From the NCBI GenBank assembly GCA_030539275.1, contig JAUNSK010000003.1, positions 1 to 64,000 of the forward strand: DNA of 64,000 nucleotides, read 5' to 3'. Source of the stretch: Oscillospiraceae bacterium (GTDB lineage Bacteria > Bacillota > Clostridia > Oscillospirales > Ruminococcaceae). The position numbers were made by a program, and so were the translations under genes. The notes beneath the pieces were generated by a model, which saw only the letters and a program-made list of their open reading frames with translations, had not been told where the DNA came from and searched no databases. Positions 55,867-64,000 of this stretch are shown here, piece by piece (positions within the stretch are counted from its first letter, which is position 1; each line of letters starts with the position of its first letter).

Positions 55867-58776
55867 TCATCTCACCGTTATTACTGCCGTAACCGATTGA
55901 AACCTTGATGAAAACTCTTCTTCCCTGTTCATGCTTATCGCCGGTTCTCCGTCAGGTGAAAAATATACTCGTTTTATGTGTGTATGACGGCATGGGTCAT
56001 AGAGCGGGTCTGAGGAGTACGTACCACATTCTTTATATGAATGAGATGACGGGCGTGCATGGTAAACCAGCAGAAGATCTCCGTTTTCATCAGTCACAAA
56101 GCTGTTGTGTCCGGGACCTGCCTGATCATATACATCAGCTGAAGTAAGAACAGGCTTTGATAGCTTTTTCCAGCTGACCGGATTCATAAGATCACTGTCA
56201 GCATCAGCCTCGAGCCTTCCGACACAATATTCGCTTCCTGTTCCTGAGGCTGAAAAATATACATATATCCTTGAATCGGTTTTAAGTACGCAGGCACCTT
56301 CATTAACCCTGTTATTCACCTTTTCCCAGTCGTATTCAGGTTTTGTAAGCATTATCGGTGCACAGATAAGCTTATTCGGTTCGTCAGGGTCAATCTGAGC
56401 CATGAACAGCGACGAATCACCCTTGATCTCAGCCCATATTACATAATGCTTACCATTATGTTCAAAATACGTAATATCAAGAGAAAAGTTCGCGAATGAC
56501 GATGTGTCGCCGTTTGATGCCTGCATCTGACCGCATTCGGTCCATGAACCTGTATACGGATCACCGCTGCATCTGAGTACGTAGGGTCTTATATTCCATA
56601 CATTATCACTGTCACCGGCCGCAAAAAATATGTACCATATACCTTTAATACAGTGCATTTCAGGAGCCCATATGTGTTTTGCCATTTTTCCGTCTGAGTG
56701 TGCTTTCCATATAGTTTTCTCCTGCGCATCTGCCAGTCCTGAAACTGTATCGCTGCGTCTGAGTATTATTCTGTCGTAGCCCTGATCTGCACTGCCGTAT
56801 GCAGGATATGATGCAGTAAAGTAATAATAACCACTGTCCGTGTCCTTTACAATATACGGATCGGCACGCTCCTTGATAAACGGATCATTATACATATCAG
56901 TCTGTACTGTGCCGGTAATCTTATATACTCCGGGAACTGACGTATTAACTGCGTCAAGCTCCGACTGATTCCATATAACGGGGAAGTCCGCAGTCATTGC
57001 GTTGCTGTACCTGGCAGCAACAGTCTCCGGCATATCCGGCTGTGTGTTCAGACTGACAGTCATCCTGACAGGAGCTAAGCCTGTATTCCTCGGTGACAGA
57101 GAGTCAGAAGGAAATGCACTTGTAAGAGCATCATACTGATCATCATTGATCGGTATGACATATCCGTGTCTTGGAGTAAAATCAAAACTGTATGAACTTC
57201 GGGGTATGGTGCTGAAGTTTTCAAGGTCAGCTGTTTCCTGCATTACATAGTATCCGTTTGCATATGCATCGGACATCATCAGCCACTTGTCCGTACCTGT
57301 AATATTGTATATGTTCGGTCCTTCAACGCCGATATTTCCCTCTGAGATCTGTTTTATTTCGCAAAACGGTCCGGATGCATTTTCCGACTGTGCAAGATAG
57401 ATGCGTTTGTTAGTCTCGTTTTTATAGTACATGTAGTATTTATTATTCCTGAATATAATATCTGCATCAATAGCACTGTCACCGTTCTTTGGTGCAAACA
57501 GAAGAGCAGGGGATGTATCCAGATTTTTAAGATCTCTGCTGTATGCATAGTACATGACAGTGGCATTACCTGTTTCATATGAATGGTTTGCCCAGTAGAT
57601 CATATATGATTTTTTAGCCGGATCATATATTGCCTGTGGTGCCCATGCTCTGTCTGATCCCATCATTGACGGATACTTGTCAGCTATCTCAATAAGTGTT
57701 TCATCGAACCAGTGAACAAGGTCTGTTGATTTTGCACTTATCAGATTTCTGTTGCTGCTCCAGCCGAGAGATGACTTCATGTCGGTTGCAAGCAGGTAGT
57801 AAAAGCCGTCTTCACCCTTGAAAATATATGGGTCACGCAGGCATTTTGTGCCTGTATCTGATGAAAATACAGGACTGCCGTTGTTAAGCGCATTAAAATG
57901 ATAACCGTCAAGGCTGACTGCATATGATAGTCGCTCCTGTGACGGATCATTGCCCCCGAAATATGCAAACAGATATGCGGTGTTTTGTTTTTTATGTGTT
58001 ATAGAGCACTGCTGAGGATCAGAACCTGTATCCATTCCGGATAAGATACTGTTCATTATATGTATGTCATCTGAGTTATTAATATCGTCTTCATTCATAT
58101 CGGCAACAGCAGAAGTATACTCATCATATCCATACAGACACCCGGCTCTCATGAGTACAAGATCTGAGATATCAACATTGCCGTCACCGTTTATATCTCC
58201 GTGCGTAAGAGTATATCTGTCATCTGCCGGATCAATATAGAACTTCTGGCCTTCACCTCCCCAGTAATCCCACTGGTCGATATTTGCCCCGTTGTCATAG
58301 CTTATATCATAGACGTCAAGTGCCGTATTTCCTGAACACTGAGCAGTTATGTAATATGCATCATCAGTTCGGTGCAGCTTAAAATGCTGCGATGAACTAT
58401 CTGTATACTGTGACAGATATATATTGTTTCCGTTATCAGAATTCCCGTTTTCAACTGTAAGTGCAAGTGAATGATCAGTCTCAGATAAGATCCTGCAGAA
58501 GCCGTCACCAGTTGATATTATCTGCCACTGCTGAGTTTTGCTGTCAAGAGATTCCCACTGATGTACGTTTCGGTCTTCTGCCGCTGTTAAAAATTTTCCG
58601 CTGAGTCTCGGTCTTATTGTGTATACAGCTGCACTGAGAACGTTTTCATTTTCATCAGCATAAATGCTGCGGATACTGCCTGAAGTTTCTGCGGCTGCCG
58701 GAGTTACAGGCACAGCAGCTGTCTGAAGGATCAGTGCAGCGCAAAGGATTACTGCCGCTTTTCTAAGAACAAGCAT
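55867..58776 (-). CDS. Secreted RicinB-dockerin-GH43-GH43 protein
   Basis: A 969-residue protein; ATG 58776 is seven bases after GGAGG, which lies inside the upstream ATG frame. A signal peptide is followed by a ricin-B lectin / CBM13 domain (about 50-185; GANIDQWDYWGGEGQKF), a dockerin in the middle (GDINGDGNVDISD, ADMNEDDINNSDD), a first GH43 propeller (about 265-560; LRDPYIFK, DADIIF, GVEGPNIY), a Big_4-like Ig domain (VIWNQSELDAVNTSVPGVY), and a second GH43 propeller (about 640-969; RADPYIVKD, IWAPEMH, NEGACVL). Typical activities are arabinofuranosidase and xylosidase. An internal dockerin is unusual. Confidence 0.9.
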   Translation of the reverse strand: MLVLRKAAVILCAALILQTAAVPVTPAAAETSGSIRSIYADENENVLSAAVYTIRPRLSGKFLTAAEDRNVHQWESLDSKTQQWQIISTGDGFCRILSETDHSLALTVENGNSDNGNNIYLSQYTDSSSQHFKLHRTDDAYYITAQCSGNTALDVYDISYDNGANIDQWDYWGGEGQKFYIDPADDRYTLTHGDINGDGNVDISDLVLMRAGCLYGYDEYTSAVADMNEDDINNSDDIHIMNSILSGMDTGSDPQQCSITHKKQNTAYLFAYFGGNDPSQERLSYAVSLDGYHFNALNNGSPVFSSDTGTKCLRDPYIFKGEDGFYYLLATDMKSSLGWSSNRNLISAKSTDLVHWFDETLIEIADKYPSMMGSDRAWAPQAIYDPAKKSYMIYWANHSYETGNATVMYYAYSRDLKNLDTSPALLFAPKNGDSAIDADIIFRNNKYYMYYKNETNKRIYLAQSENASGPFCEIKQISEGNIGVEGPNIYNITGTDKWLMMSDAYANGYYVMQETADLENFSTIPRSSYSFDFTPRHGYVIPINDDQYDALTSAFPSDSLSPRNTGLAPVRMTVSLNTQPDMPETVAARYSNAMTADFPVIWNQSELDAVNTSVPGVYKITGTVQTDMYNDPFIKERADPYIVKDTDSGYYYFTASYPAYGSADQGYDRIILRRSDTVSGLADAQEKTIWKAHSDGKMAKHIWAPEMHCIKGIWYIFFAAGDSDNVWNIRPYVLRCSGDPYTGSWTECGQMQASNGDTSSFANFSLDITYFEHNGKHYVIWAEIKGDSSLFMAQIDPDEPNKLICAPIMLTKPEYDWEKVNNRVNEGACVLKTDSRIYVYFSASGTGSEYCVGRLEADADSDLMNPVSWKKLSKPVLTSADVYDQAGPGHNSFVTDENGDLLLVYHARPSSHSYKECGTYSSDPLYDPCRHTHIKRVYFSPDGEPAISMNREEEFSSRFQSVTAVITVR

Positions 58777-58822
58777 AATAGATTCCTCCATTTGTTAAGG
58801 ATTTTTCTGGTCTGTTGATTTG

Positions 58823-58851
58823 ATTATACCATATAAGGAATGTGAAATCAA
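58823..58851 (-). promoter_or_regulatory. Promoter of the GH43 gene
   Basis: Minus strand TTGATT (58851-58846) and TATAAT (58828-58823), 17 bp apart, with TGG before the -10 box. Confidence 0.75.
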
Positions 58852-59101
58852 TTATGGTTTATTTTATCACAATAAGTCAGAAAATTAGTTAGCGTCAAAT
58901 ATCCCCGTGTCTGTCCAACTATGAAAAACTGTGAAATAATAAGTCTGATCAGGTCATAAGAGTAAATAAGAATATCAGAACCAGCTAATATACTCTTACG
59001 ACCAGATTAGTAAAGTTATACGTAGGTAAAAAATGATCAGATTATAAAGCTTACCTGCAAATGTCAGTCATGATTTCTACGGGACGGATTACGCTGGGTT
59101 C

Positions 59102-59130
59102 TTTACAGATTCAGAGTCAGGTGATATAAT
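59102..59130 (+). promoter_or_regulatory. Promoter of the VOC gene
   Basis: TTTACA 59102-59107 and TATAAT 59125-59130, 17 bp apart. Confidence 0.6.
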
Positions 59131-59166
59131 AAACAGGAATTTACCAAGCTGGAATTGAGGTGCGAT

Positions 59167-59553
59167 ATGAAGAATTATAATCAGGTTTATGTTAAAAACA
59201 GTTTTGAGGCAGCTGATTTATATTGTAAGGCTTTTGGTGCTGAGATAACATTTGAAATCAAAAATGATACCGGAACTGCTTACGAACACTGTGAATTATC
59301 CGTTAATGGTGAAGGATTTCTGGCGTTAGCTGAAGCTGTAAATCCCTGTGATATAAATATTGTTCATAAGATGAAATGGGAGACAATGACGTTTAACGTC
59401 TTTGAAATGGGAACAAAAGAAGCAGTAAACAATGCCTTTAATTTTTTGAGCGATGGTGGTGTAGTCATTCATCCTATTCAATCAGTTTCGTGGAATAAGT
59501 ACTGTGCGACGGTTATAGATAAATTCGGAGTGTGCTGGTGGATAGCAATTTAA
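59167..59553 (+). CDS. VOC (glyoxalase/PhnB-like) family protein
   Basis: A 128-residue protein from ATG 59167 (GAGG six bases upstream). It has the PhnB-like pattern: NQVYVKNSFEAADLYCKAFGAEI at the N-terminus, a central beta segment HCELSVNGEGFLALAEA and a C-terminal DKFGVCWWI. These proteins use a beta-alpha-beta-beta-beta metal-binding fold for varied reactions. The substrate is unknown. A NUDIX fragment follows. Confidence 0.85.
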   Translation: MKNYNQVYVKNSFEAADLYCKAFGAEITFEIKNDTGTAYEHCELSVNGEGFLALAEAVNPCDINIVHKMKWETMTFNVFEMGTKEAVNNAFNFLSDGGVVIHPIQSVSWNKYCATVIDKFGVCWWIAI

Positions 59554-59576
59554 AAAACTAAAATTAGAATAATGGT

Positions 59577-59747
59577 ATGAATGATAAATTTCTCGATTTT
59601 ACAATCCGTATTCAAAGCATTGCGCAGGCAGGGCTTCATTACGGCGAAAACTAATTTGATAAAGAGCGGTATGAAGAATTAAGACATATTGCAGCTCAAA
59701 TCTTTTCTGCCAGAACCCGATATTTAATATATAACAGTCAATCTTAA
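59577..59747 (+). pseudogene. NUDIX hydrolase pseudogene (N-terminal fragment)
   Basis: ATG 59577 begins FLDFTIRIQSIAQAGLHYGE, then TAA in frame at 59652-59654, then FDKERYEELRHIAAQI in the same frame. This is the N-terminal extension (Nudix_N-type) of a NUDIX hydrolase with one nonsense codon. The NUDIX box itself is missing; the frame ends at 59747. Confidence 0.7.
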
Positions 59748-59953
59748 AAAGTTTGGCTGTTTATTTTTACCCGGAAGGATAAAGTTATGTAAAATTTTAA
59801 TATGAAAACACTCTGAAAGTAAGCGATCAATCATGCTGCAATCATATAAATAGAACCGCGTAATTACATCATCAGTTTCCCTTACCAGTCAGTCATCATA
59901 TGATGATAATAAATACAGTGTTATTTTTACCGAAAGGAGAATCCAAAAGAAAC

Positions 59954-60775
59954 ATGAACAGAACAGGTCTTGTTTTTGAAGGCGGCGGAGGCAAGGGGGC
60001 ATACCACATCGGAGTATGGAAGGCACTCAGGGAAAGCGGTTACGACAAAAATATTTCTGTAGTATCAGGTACTTCAGTCGGTGCTCTTAATGCACTGCTG
60101 TTTGCAAACGGTGACTATGAAACAGCTGAGAAAATATGGCTCAACATTTCACCTGACAGTATCCTGAAAATGAATGCTGCAAATTTACTGTCACTTGGGG
60201 TGTTCCTCAGATACAATCCTCTTATCCTTTATCAGGTTATTGTCAGATATTTTGGAAGAGGTGTTTTTACAAGCGATGGAATAAAGAAAATAATAGATGA
60301 AAATATTGACCTCTTATATGTAAGCCGAAGGGATATGAAGATATTTGCAGGTGCCTATAATATCTCAAAAGCTAAGATGGAATATCTGACAATAACGGGC
60401 AGAACCCCTGAATATATTGAAAAAGCTGTACTTGCATCATCTGCACTTCCTTTTGTATTCGGACCCCAGAAACTAGAAGGCAGTACTTATATTGACGGGG
60501 GTGTGAAAGACAATATCCCTGTAAAACCTGTTTACGATTCCGGTGTCAGAAATATTATAGTATGCCGTCTGAACGCAAATAAGCAGACAGATCTGAAAGG
60601 TATGAATGATGCCTCTGTACTTGAAATAGTTCCTGAAAAATCCCAGGGCCTTATCTTCAGCGGAACACTTGATTTTACACCTGAAGGTTCAGGGAGAAGA
60701 ATCAGTCAGGGGTATGAGGATACGGTAAAAATTATAGAAAAAGCACAAAAGCATAGTTCGTTCAGACTAACTTAG
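59954..60775 (+). CDS. Patatin-like phospholipase
   Basis: A 273-residue protein. The oxyanion loop is EGGGGKGAYHIGVWKAL near the N-terminus, the GXSXG motif is GTSVG with Ser 41, and the catalytic Asp 181 lies in YIDGGVKDN. These define a Ser-Asp dyad lipid acyl hydrolase. ATG 59954 gives the usual N-terminus; an AAAGGAGA site lies 13 bases upstream, a longer spacing than usual. An in-frame ATG at 59900 has no ribosome site. No signal peptide, so it is cytoplasmic. Confidence 0.88.
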   Translation: MNRTGLVFEGGGGKGAYHIGVWKALRESGYDKNISVVSGTSVGALNALLFANGDYETAEKIWLNISPDSILKMNAANLLSLGVFLRYNPLILYQVIVRYFGRGVFTSDGIKKIIDENIDLLYVSRRDMKIFAGAYNISKAKMEYLTITGRTPEYIEKAVLASSALPFVFGPQKLEGSTYIDGGVKDNIPVKPVYDSGVRNIIVCRLNANKQTDLKGMNDASVLEIVPEKSQGLIFSGTLDFTPEGSGRRISQGYEDTVKIIEKAQKHSSFRLT

Positions 60776-60820
60776 CTGTAGCTTATAACAAATATATATA
60801 TATTTAAATTTGATAAAAGG

Positions 60821-60849
60821 TTGACGCATGGAATTTTATATGCTATTAT
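60821..60849 (+). promoter_or_regulatory. Promoter of the riboswitch-ABC operon
   Basis: TTGACG 60821-60826 and TATTAT 60844-60849, 17 bp apart, directly before the riboswitch. Confidence 0.7.
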
Positions 60850-60863
60850 GTATATATAAAATT

Positions 60864-60957
60864 TCCATGAGGGAGTAACAGGCGTATTTATTACGTAGTA
60901 AGTCAACATCCTGACCATTATGGTCTGGCTTGCTTTAAATTGCGAGACTCATGTATA
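60864..60957 (+). ncRNA. yybP-ykoY-type (Mn2+) riboswitch
   Basis: P1 is CATGAG (60866) with CTCATG (60948). The conserved segment GGGAGTAAC follows the 5' strand, and TTGCGAGACTCATG closes the 3' side, both hallmarks of this class. The inner arm has GACCATTATGGTC-like hairpin pairing (60913-60925). The class senses Mn2+ and usually turns genes on. Confidence 0.82.
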
Positions 60958-61037
60958 ACTTATTAAGCTATACATGAAGACTGCAGATATGAAAATTGCA
61001 ACCGGGTATAGCTTATAGGTTATACCCGGTTTTTTTA
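60950..61037 (+). terminator. Riboswitch expression platform: terminator and antiterminator
   Basis: Terminator: ACCGGGTATA (61001) pairs with TATACCCGGT (61021), then TTTTTT. Antiterminator: AAGCTATAC (60965-60973) can pair with GTATAGCTT (61007-61015). A third helix, CATGTATA (60950) with TATACATG (60968), competes both with P1 and with the antiterminator. So P1 formation (Mn2+ bound) would free the antiterminator: an ON switch. Confidence 0.78.
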
Positions 61038-61068
61038 TGTCTATTAAACAAAAGAGAGGATGGTAGTT

Positions 61069-61767
61069 ATGTTTTTGGAGATAAGCAAAATCAAAAAACA
61101 TTTCGGAGAGGGGGACAGTCTGGTTGAAGTACTGAAGGGAATAGATATACAAATAGAAAAAGGTGAGATATGCGTACTGCTCGGACCTTCAGGCAGCGGA
61201 AAATCAACACTTCTGAATATTATCGGAGGAATTGACAGCGCAGACAGCGGAACAATATCAATAAACGGTGAAAAAACAGAGGATATGAATGAGAAAGCAC
61301 TTACTCTGTACCGCAGAAAACATCTTGGATTTATTTTTCAGATGTACAATCTGATACCTAACCTTAATATCAAGGAAAATGTTGAAGTCGGAGCATATTT
61401 AAGCGACAATCCGCTTGATGTTGACGAGCTGCTGAAAACACTCGGCCTTTATGAACACAGACACAAGCTGCCGAACCAGCTGTCAGGCGGTCAGCAGCAG
61501 AGAACAGCAATAGGCAGGGCAATCGTTAAAAATCCTGATATACTTCTGTGTGATGAACCGACAGGTGCACTTGACTACAATACATCAAAGGAAATTCTCA
61601 AGCTTATTGAAGACGTTAATCACAAGTACGGCAACACTGTAGTCATGGTAACACATAATGATGCAATAAAAAATATGGCTGACAGAGTTATAAAGCTCAG
61701 AGACGGAATGATACGTGAGAACATAGTAAATAAAAAGAAAACAGCTGCAGCTGATCTTGAATGGTAA
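61069..61767 (+). CDS. ABC exporter ATP-binding protein (MacB/LolD type)
   Basis: A 232-residue ATPase. Walker A GPSGSGKST, Q-loop QMYNLIPNLN, signature LSGGQQQR, Walker B LLCDEPTGALD and the H-loop MVTHN are all intact. Start taken at ATG 61069, ten bases after GAGAGG; ATG 61060 is possible. It lies 12 bases before the FtsX-type permease gene and downstream of a Mn2+ riboswitch. Such pairs export peptides, lipoproteins or antibiotics, or move lipids. Confidence 0.92.
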   Translation: MFLEISKIKKHFGEGDSLVEVLKGIDIQIEKGEICVLLGPSGSGKSTLLNIIGGIDSADSGTISINGEKTEDMNEKALTLYRRKHLGFIFQMYNLIPNLNIKENVEVGAYLSDNPLDVDELLKTLGLYEHRHKLPNQLSGGQQQRTAIGRAIVKNPDILLCDEPTGALDYNTSKEILKLIEDVNHKYGNTVVMVTHNDAIKNMADRVIKLRDGMIRENIVNKKKTAAADLEW

Positions 61768-61779
61768 GGAGGGATTTTT

Positions 61780-64000
61780 ATGAGAAACCCGCTTAACCGC
61801 CGCCTGCCAAGAGAACTGAAAAGTGAATCAGGAAAGTATATTGTAATATTTATTTTTGTATGCGGAATGATTGCTATAGTATCAGGTTTTCTTGTTGCAA
61901 ATGACAGTATGGTCACGGCATACGATGAGGGATTTACAAAGTACAACATAGAGGACGGCAACTTCGAACTGGGCGCAAAGGCCGATGATAAACTTATTGA
62001 AGAGCTCGAAAAACAAAACCTCACTATATATGAAAACTTCTATAAAGAAGAAAAAACAGGCGGTTTTGACAGCACACTTCGTATTTTTATCAACAGAGAG
62101 AAAATCAACAGGGTTTGTCTCATGGACGGCAGATTTCCTGAAAGTGAGAATGAAATAGCAATAGACAGAATGTATGCGGATAACAACAAGCTGACAACGG
62201 GTGAAGAAATAGAATTAGGTTCAAAAACTCTTAAGATCTCAGGTCTTGTGGCGCTCTCAGACTATAGTGCACTGTATTCCAGCCCTTCAGATCTGATGTT
62301 TGATGCATCAAAGTTTGGTGTATCTGTTATGACCAGAGAGGGATATGACAGCATAAATGACAAAAACCTGCATTACAGCTATTCATTCAAGTATGATAAC
62401 CCTCCCGGTGACGATGAAGAAGCAAAGAAAATGAGTGATGACTTTATTGACGTTCTATCTGAAAAAGCCATAGAGTCAATGAACTATGTAACAAACTATA
62501 TTCCTGAGTATTCAAATCAGGCTATTATTTTTACAGGTGACGATCTCAAGGGCGATAATATGGCATTCACGGTTTTCCTGTACTTAGTTATTGCAATTAT
62601 CGCATTTATCTTTGCTATCATGACAAGCAATACTATTACAAAAGAAGCTAACGTAATTGGAACACTGAGAGCCTCAGGATACTCAAGAGGGGAACTGGTG
62701 CGTCATTATCTGACTATGCCGATGATAGTAGTATTGATTGCGGCGGCTGTTGGAAATGTGCTCGGATATACATGTCTCAAGGACTATATGGCAGATGCAT
62801 ATTACGGCAGCTACAGTCTTCCTACATATGTTACACTATGGAATGCAGACGCATTTATCAAAACAACAGCAGGTCCGCTAATACTTATGTTCATCATAAA
62901 TCTAGCGGTACTTGAAGACAAACTGCGTCTTTCACCGCTCAAATTTATCAGACGTGATCTTGCCAGAAAAACTAAGAAGAAGGCACTTCACCTTAATACA
63001 AAAATTCCGATATTGCACAGATTCAGGATCCGTGTAATATTTCAGAATATACCTAACTACATAACGATCTTTACAGGTGTATTACTTGCAAATGTAATTC
63101 TTCTTTTCGGTCTGGGATTAGACCCTCTGCTTACACATTATGAGCATGATATCACATCAAATATGATATGTGATTATCAGTATCTGCTCAAAGCGGGGCA
63201 GGAGACAAAGACAGACGGCGCTGAAAAATTCTGCGCAGGTGCACTTGATACTGTTGACATCAAACATAAAAGTGAAACTGCTTCGGTTTATGGAATTGCA
63301 GCTGACAGCAGATACATTGATATTGATTTCAAAGACGGTGTATATATTACAAATGCATATTCAGAAAAGTTCGGACTGCACAAAGGTGACACACTCAAAG
63401 TTAAGGAAAAATACAGCCATGATGAATACAGTTTTGTTATTGACGGTGTTTATTATTATCCTTCATCAATAGCGATCTTTATGGACCAGGATAAATTTAA
63501 TGAAACGTTTGATAATGAAGACGGATATTTCAACGGATACTTTACTGATAATGAAATAACCGATATAGAGGATGTATATATTGCCTCAAAGATCACACAG
63601 GATGACTTTACAAAGGTATCACGTCAGCTTGAGATATCTATGGGCAACATGATGACGCTTTTCGTAGGTTTCGGAGTTATTATGTTTGTCCTGATAATAT
63701 ATCTTCTGTCAAAAATAATCATTGAAAAGAATGCACAGTCGATATCAATGACGAAAATACTCGGATATAAAGCATCAGAGATCGGAGGACTTTACGTTTT
63801 ATCTACTGCACTTGTAGTTGCCGCTTCACTTCTTATCACGATCCCGGTCTGCAATGTACTGATGGATAAACTTATCACTGTTGCTATGTCAGGCTATTCA
63901 GGCTGGCTGCCATACTATGTTCCGTTCAGTGTATTTGTAAAAATGGCTGCACTGGGACTTGGTTCATATGCTGTGGTTGCTGCACTTCAGTATATCAAGA
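61780..64000 (+). CDS. ABC exporter permease, FtsX/MacB type (cut by window end)
   Basis: At least 740 residues, open to the window edge. The start ATG follows AAGGAGGGATTTTT. One N-terminal membrane segment (YIVIFIFVCGMIAIVSGFLV), a large outside domain, then FtsX-type membrane groups: FLYLVIAIIAFIFAIMTSNTI with the RASGYSRGEL coupling loop, a second long outside domain, and MMTLFVGFGVIMFVLIIYLL with TKILGYKASEI. The last helix group is not complete. This is a two-FtsX-domain permease like those of large exporter systems. Confidence 0.9.
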   Translation, partial: MRNPLNRRLPRELKSESGKYIVIFIFVCGMIAIVSGFLVANDSMVTAYDEGFTKYNIEDGNFELGAKADDKLIEELEKQNLTIYENFYKEEKTGGFDSTLRIFINREKINRVCLMDGRFPESENEIAIDRMYADNNKLTTGEEIELGSKTLKISGLVALSDYSALYSSPSDLMFDASKFGVSVMTREGYDSINDKNLHYSYSFKYDNPPGDDEEAKKMSDDFIDVLSEKAIESMNYVTNYIPEYSNQAIIFTGDDLKGDNMAFTVFLYLVIAIIAFIFAIMTSNTITKEANVIGTLRASGYSRGELVRHYLTMPMIVVLIAAAVGNVLGYTCLKDYMADAYYGSYSLPTYVTLWNADAFIKTTAGPLILMFIINLAVLEDKLRLSPLKFIRRDLARKTKKKALHLNTKIPILHRFRIRVIFQNIPNYITIFTGVLLANVILLFGLGLDPLLTHYEHDITSNMICDYQYLLKAGQETKTDGAEKFCAGALDTVDIKHKSETASVYGIAADSRYIDIDFKDGVYITNAYSEKFGLHKGDTLKVKEKYSHDEYSFVIDGVYYYPSSIAIFMDQDKFNETFDNEDGYFNGYFTDNEITDIEDVYIASKITQDDFTKVSRQLEISMGNMMTLFVGFGVIMFVLIIYLLSKIIIEKNAQSISMTKILGYKASEIGGLYVLSTALVVAASLLITIPVCNVLMDKLITVAMSGYSGWLPYYVPFSVFVKMAALGLGSYAVVAALQYIK

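Larger units (their letters stand above)
58777..59166. other. Intergenic region between divergent genes
   Basis: Contains a minus-strand promoter (58823-58851) and a + strand promoter (59102-59130), both listed. The middle has ACCAG/CTGGT-like short repeats but no gene. Confidence 0.45.

Overview
The window joins two different pieces of DNA from what is most likely a Gram-positive anaerobic gut or rumen Ruminococcus-like bacterium (Oscillospiraceae). The reasons are the moderately low GC, strong Shine-Dalgarno sites, type I dockerins on secreted glycoside hydrolases (a cellulosome-type fibre degrader), class III ribonucleotide reductase and Firmicutes lipoprotein signals. The species assignment is inference.

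Positions 1 to about 25,960 are the right end of an integrated element, all genes on the + strand. It carries a DNA replication and nucleotide module typical of large phages: RecJ-like DHH nuclease, DnaE-type polymerase III alpha, RecD2-like helicase with an intein inside its Walker A motif, guanylate-kinase-like and other P-loop kinases, RNase HI, ATP-dependent DNA ligase (interrupted by an amber codon), NrdD/NrdG, an OFA-family MFS carrier, ThyX, dUTPase and many small unknown genes. No structural, lysis or integrase genes are visible; they would lie to the left. The genes form blocks, most of which are preceded by near-consensus sigma-A promoters whose 17-bp spacer is filled by one conserved palindrome (CTAAA/CTAGA, 3 bases, TTTAG). 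At several promoters a second copy sits exactly 30 bp upstream. This looks like an element-wide repressor regulon. Three of these promoters also start their transcripts with a long near-perfect hairpin.

The element shows decay: an amber in the ligase, a twice-frameshifted DUF5405 gene, a zinc-ribbon gene with an ATA start, and an IS21-family remnant that cuts off the last large gene. It ends with a small excisionase-like gene, five AACTCAC direct repeats and the 3' part of a tRNA-Leu(UAA) gene, i.e. attR.

From about 26,020 to the end is host chromosome. First comes a C-A-T-PlsC fusion (mini-NRPS joined to a phospholipid-type acyltransferase) overlapping a HAD phosphatase gene. Then follow a secreted C39-like peptidase and two beta-propeller-like lipoproteins (one fused to a solute-binding domain), an alpha/beta-hydrolase lipoprotein, a three-gene XpaC / SBP-VWA / TelA operon, a TrmH-FAD oxidoreductase pair on the minus strand, an XRE regulator, a GNAT acetyltransferase and two related membrane-anchored proteins. 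Next is a dockerin glycosidase cluster: a beta-helix protein with CBM6, a GH2 with two LamG domains and two dockerins, and a RicinB-dockerin-GH43-GH43 protein. The window closes with a VOC protein, a NUDIX pseudogene, a patatin phospholipase and an ABC exporter operon controlled by a yybP-ykoY-type (Mn2+) riboswitch, truncated by the window edge.
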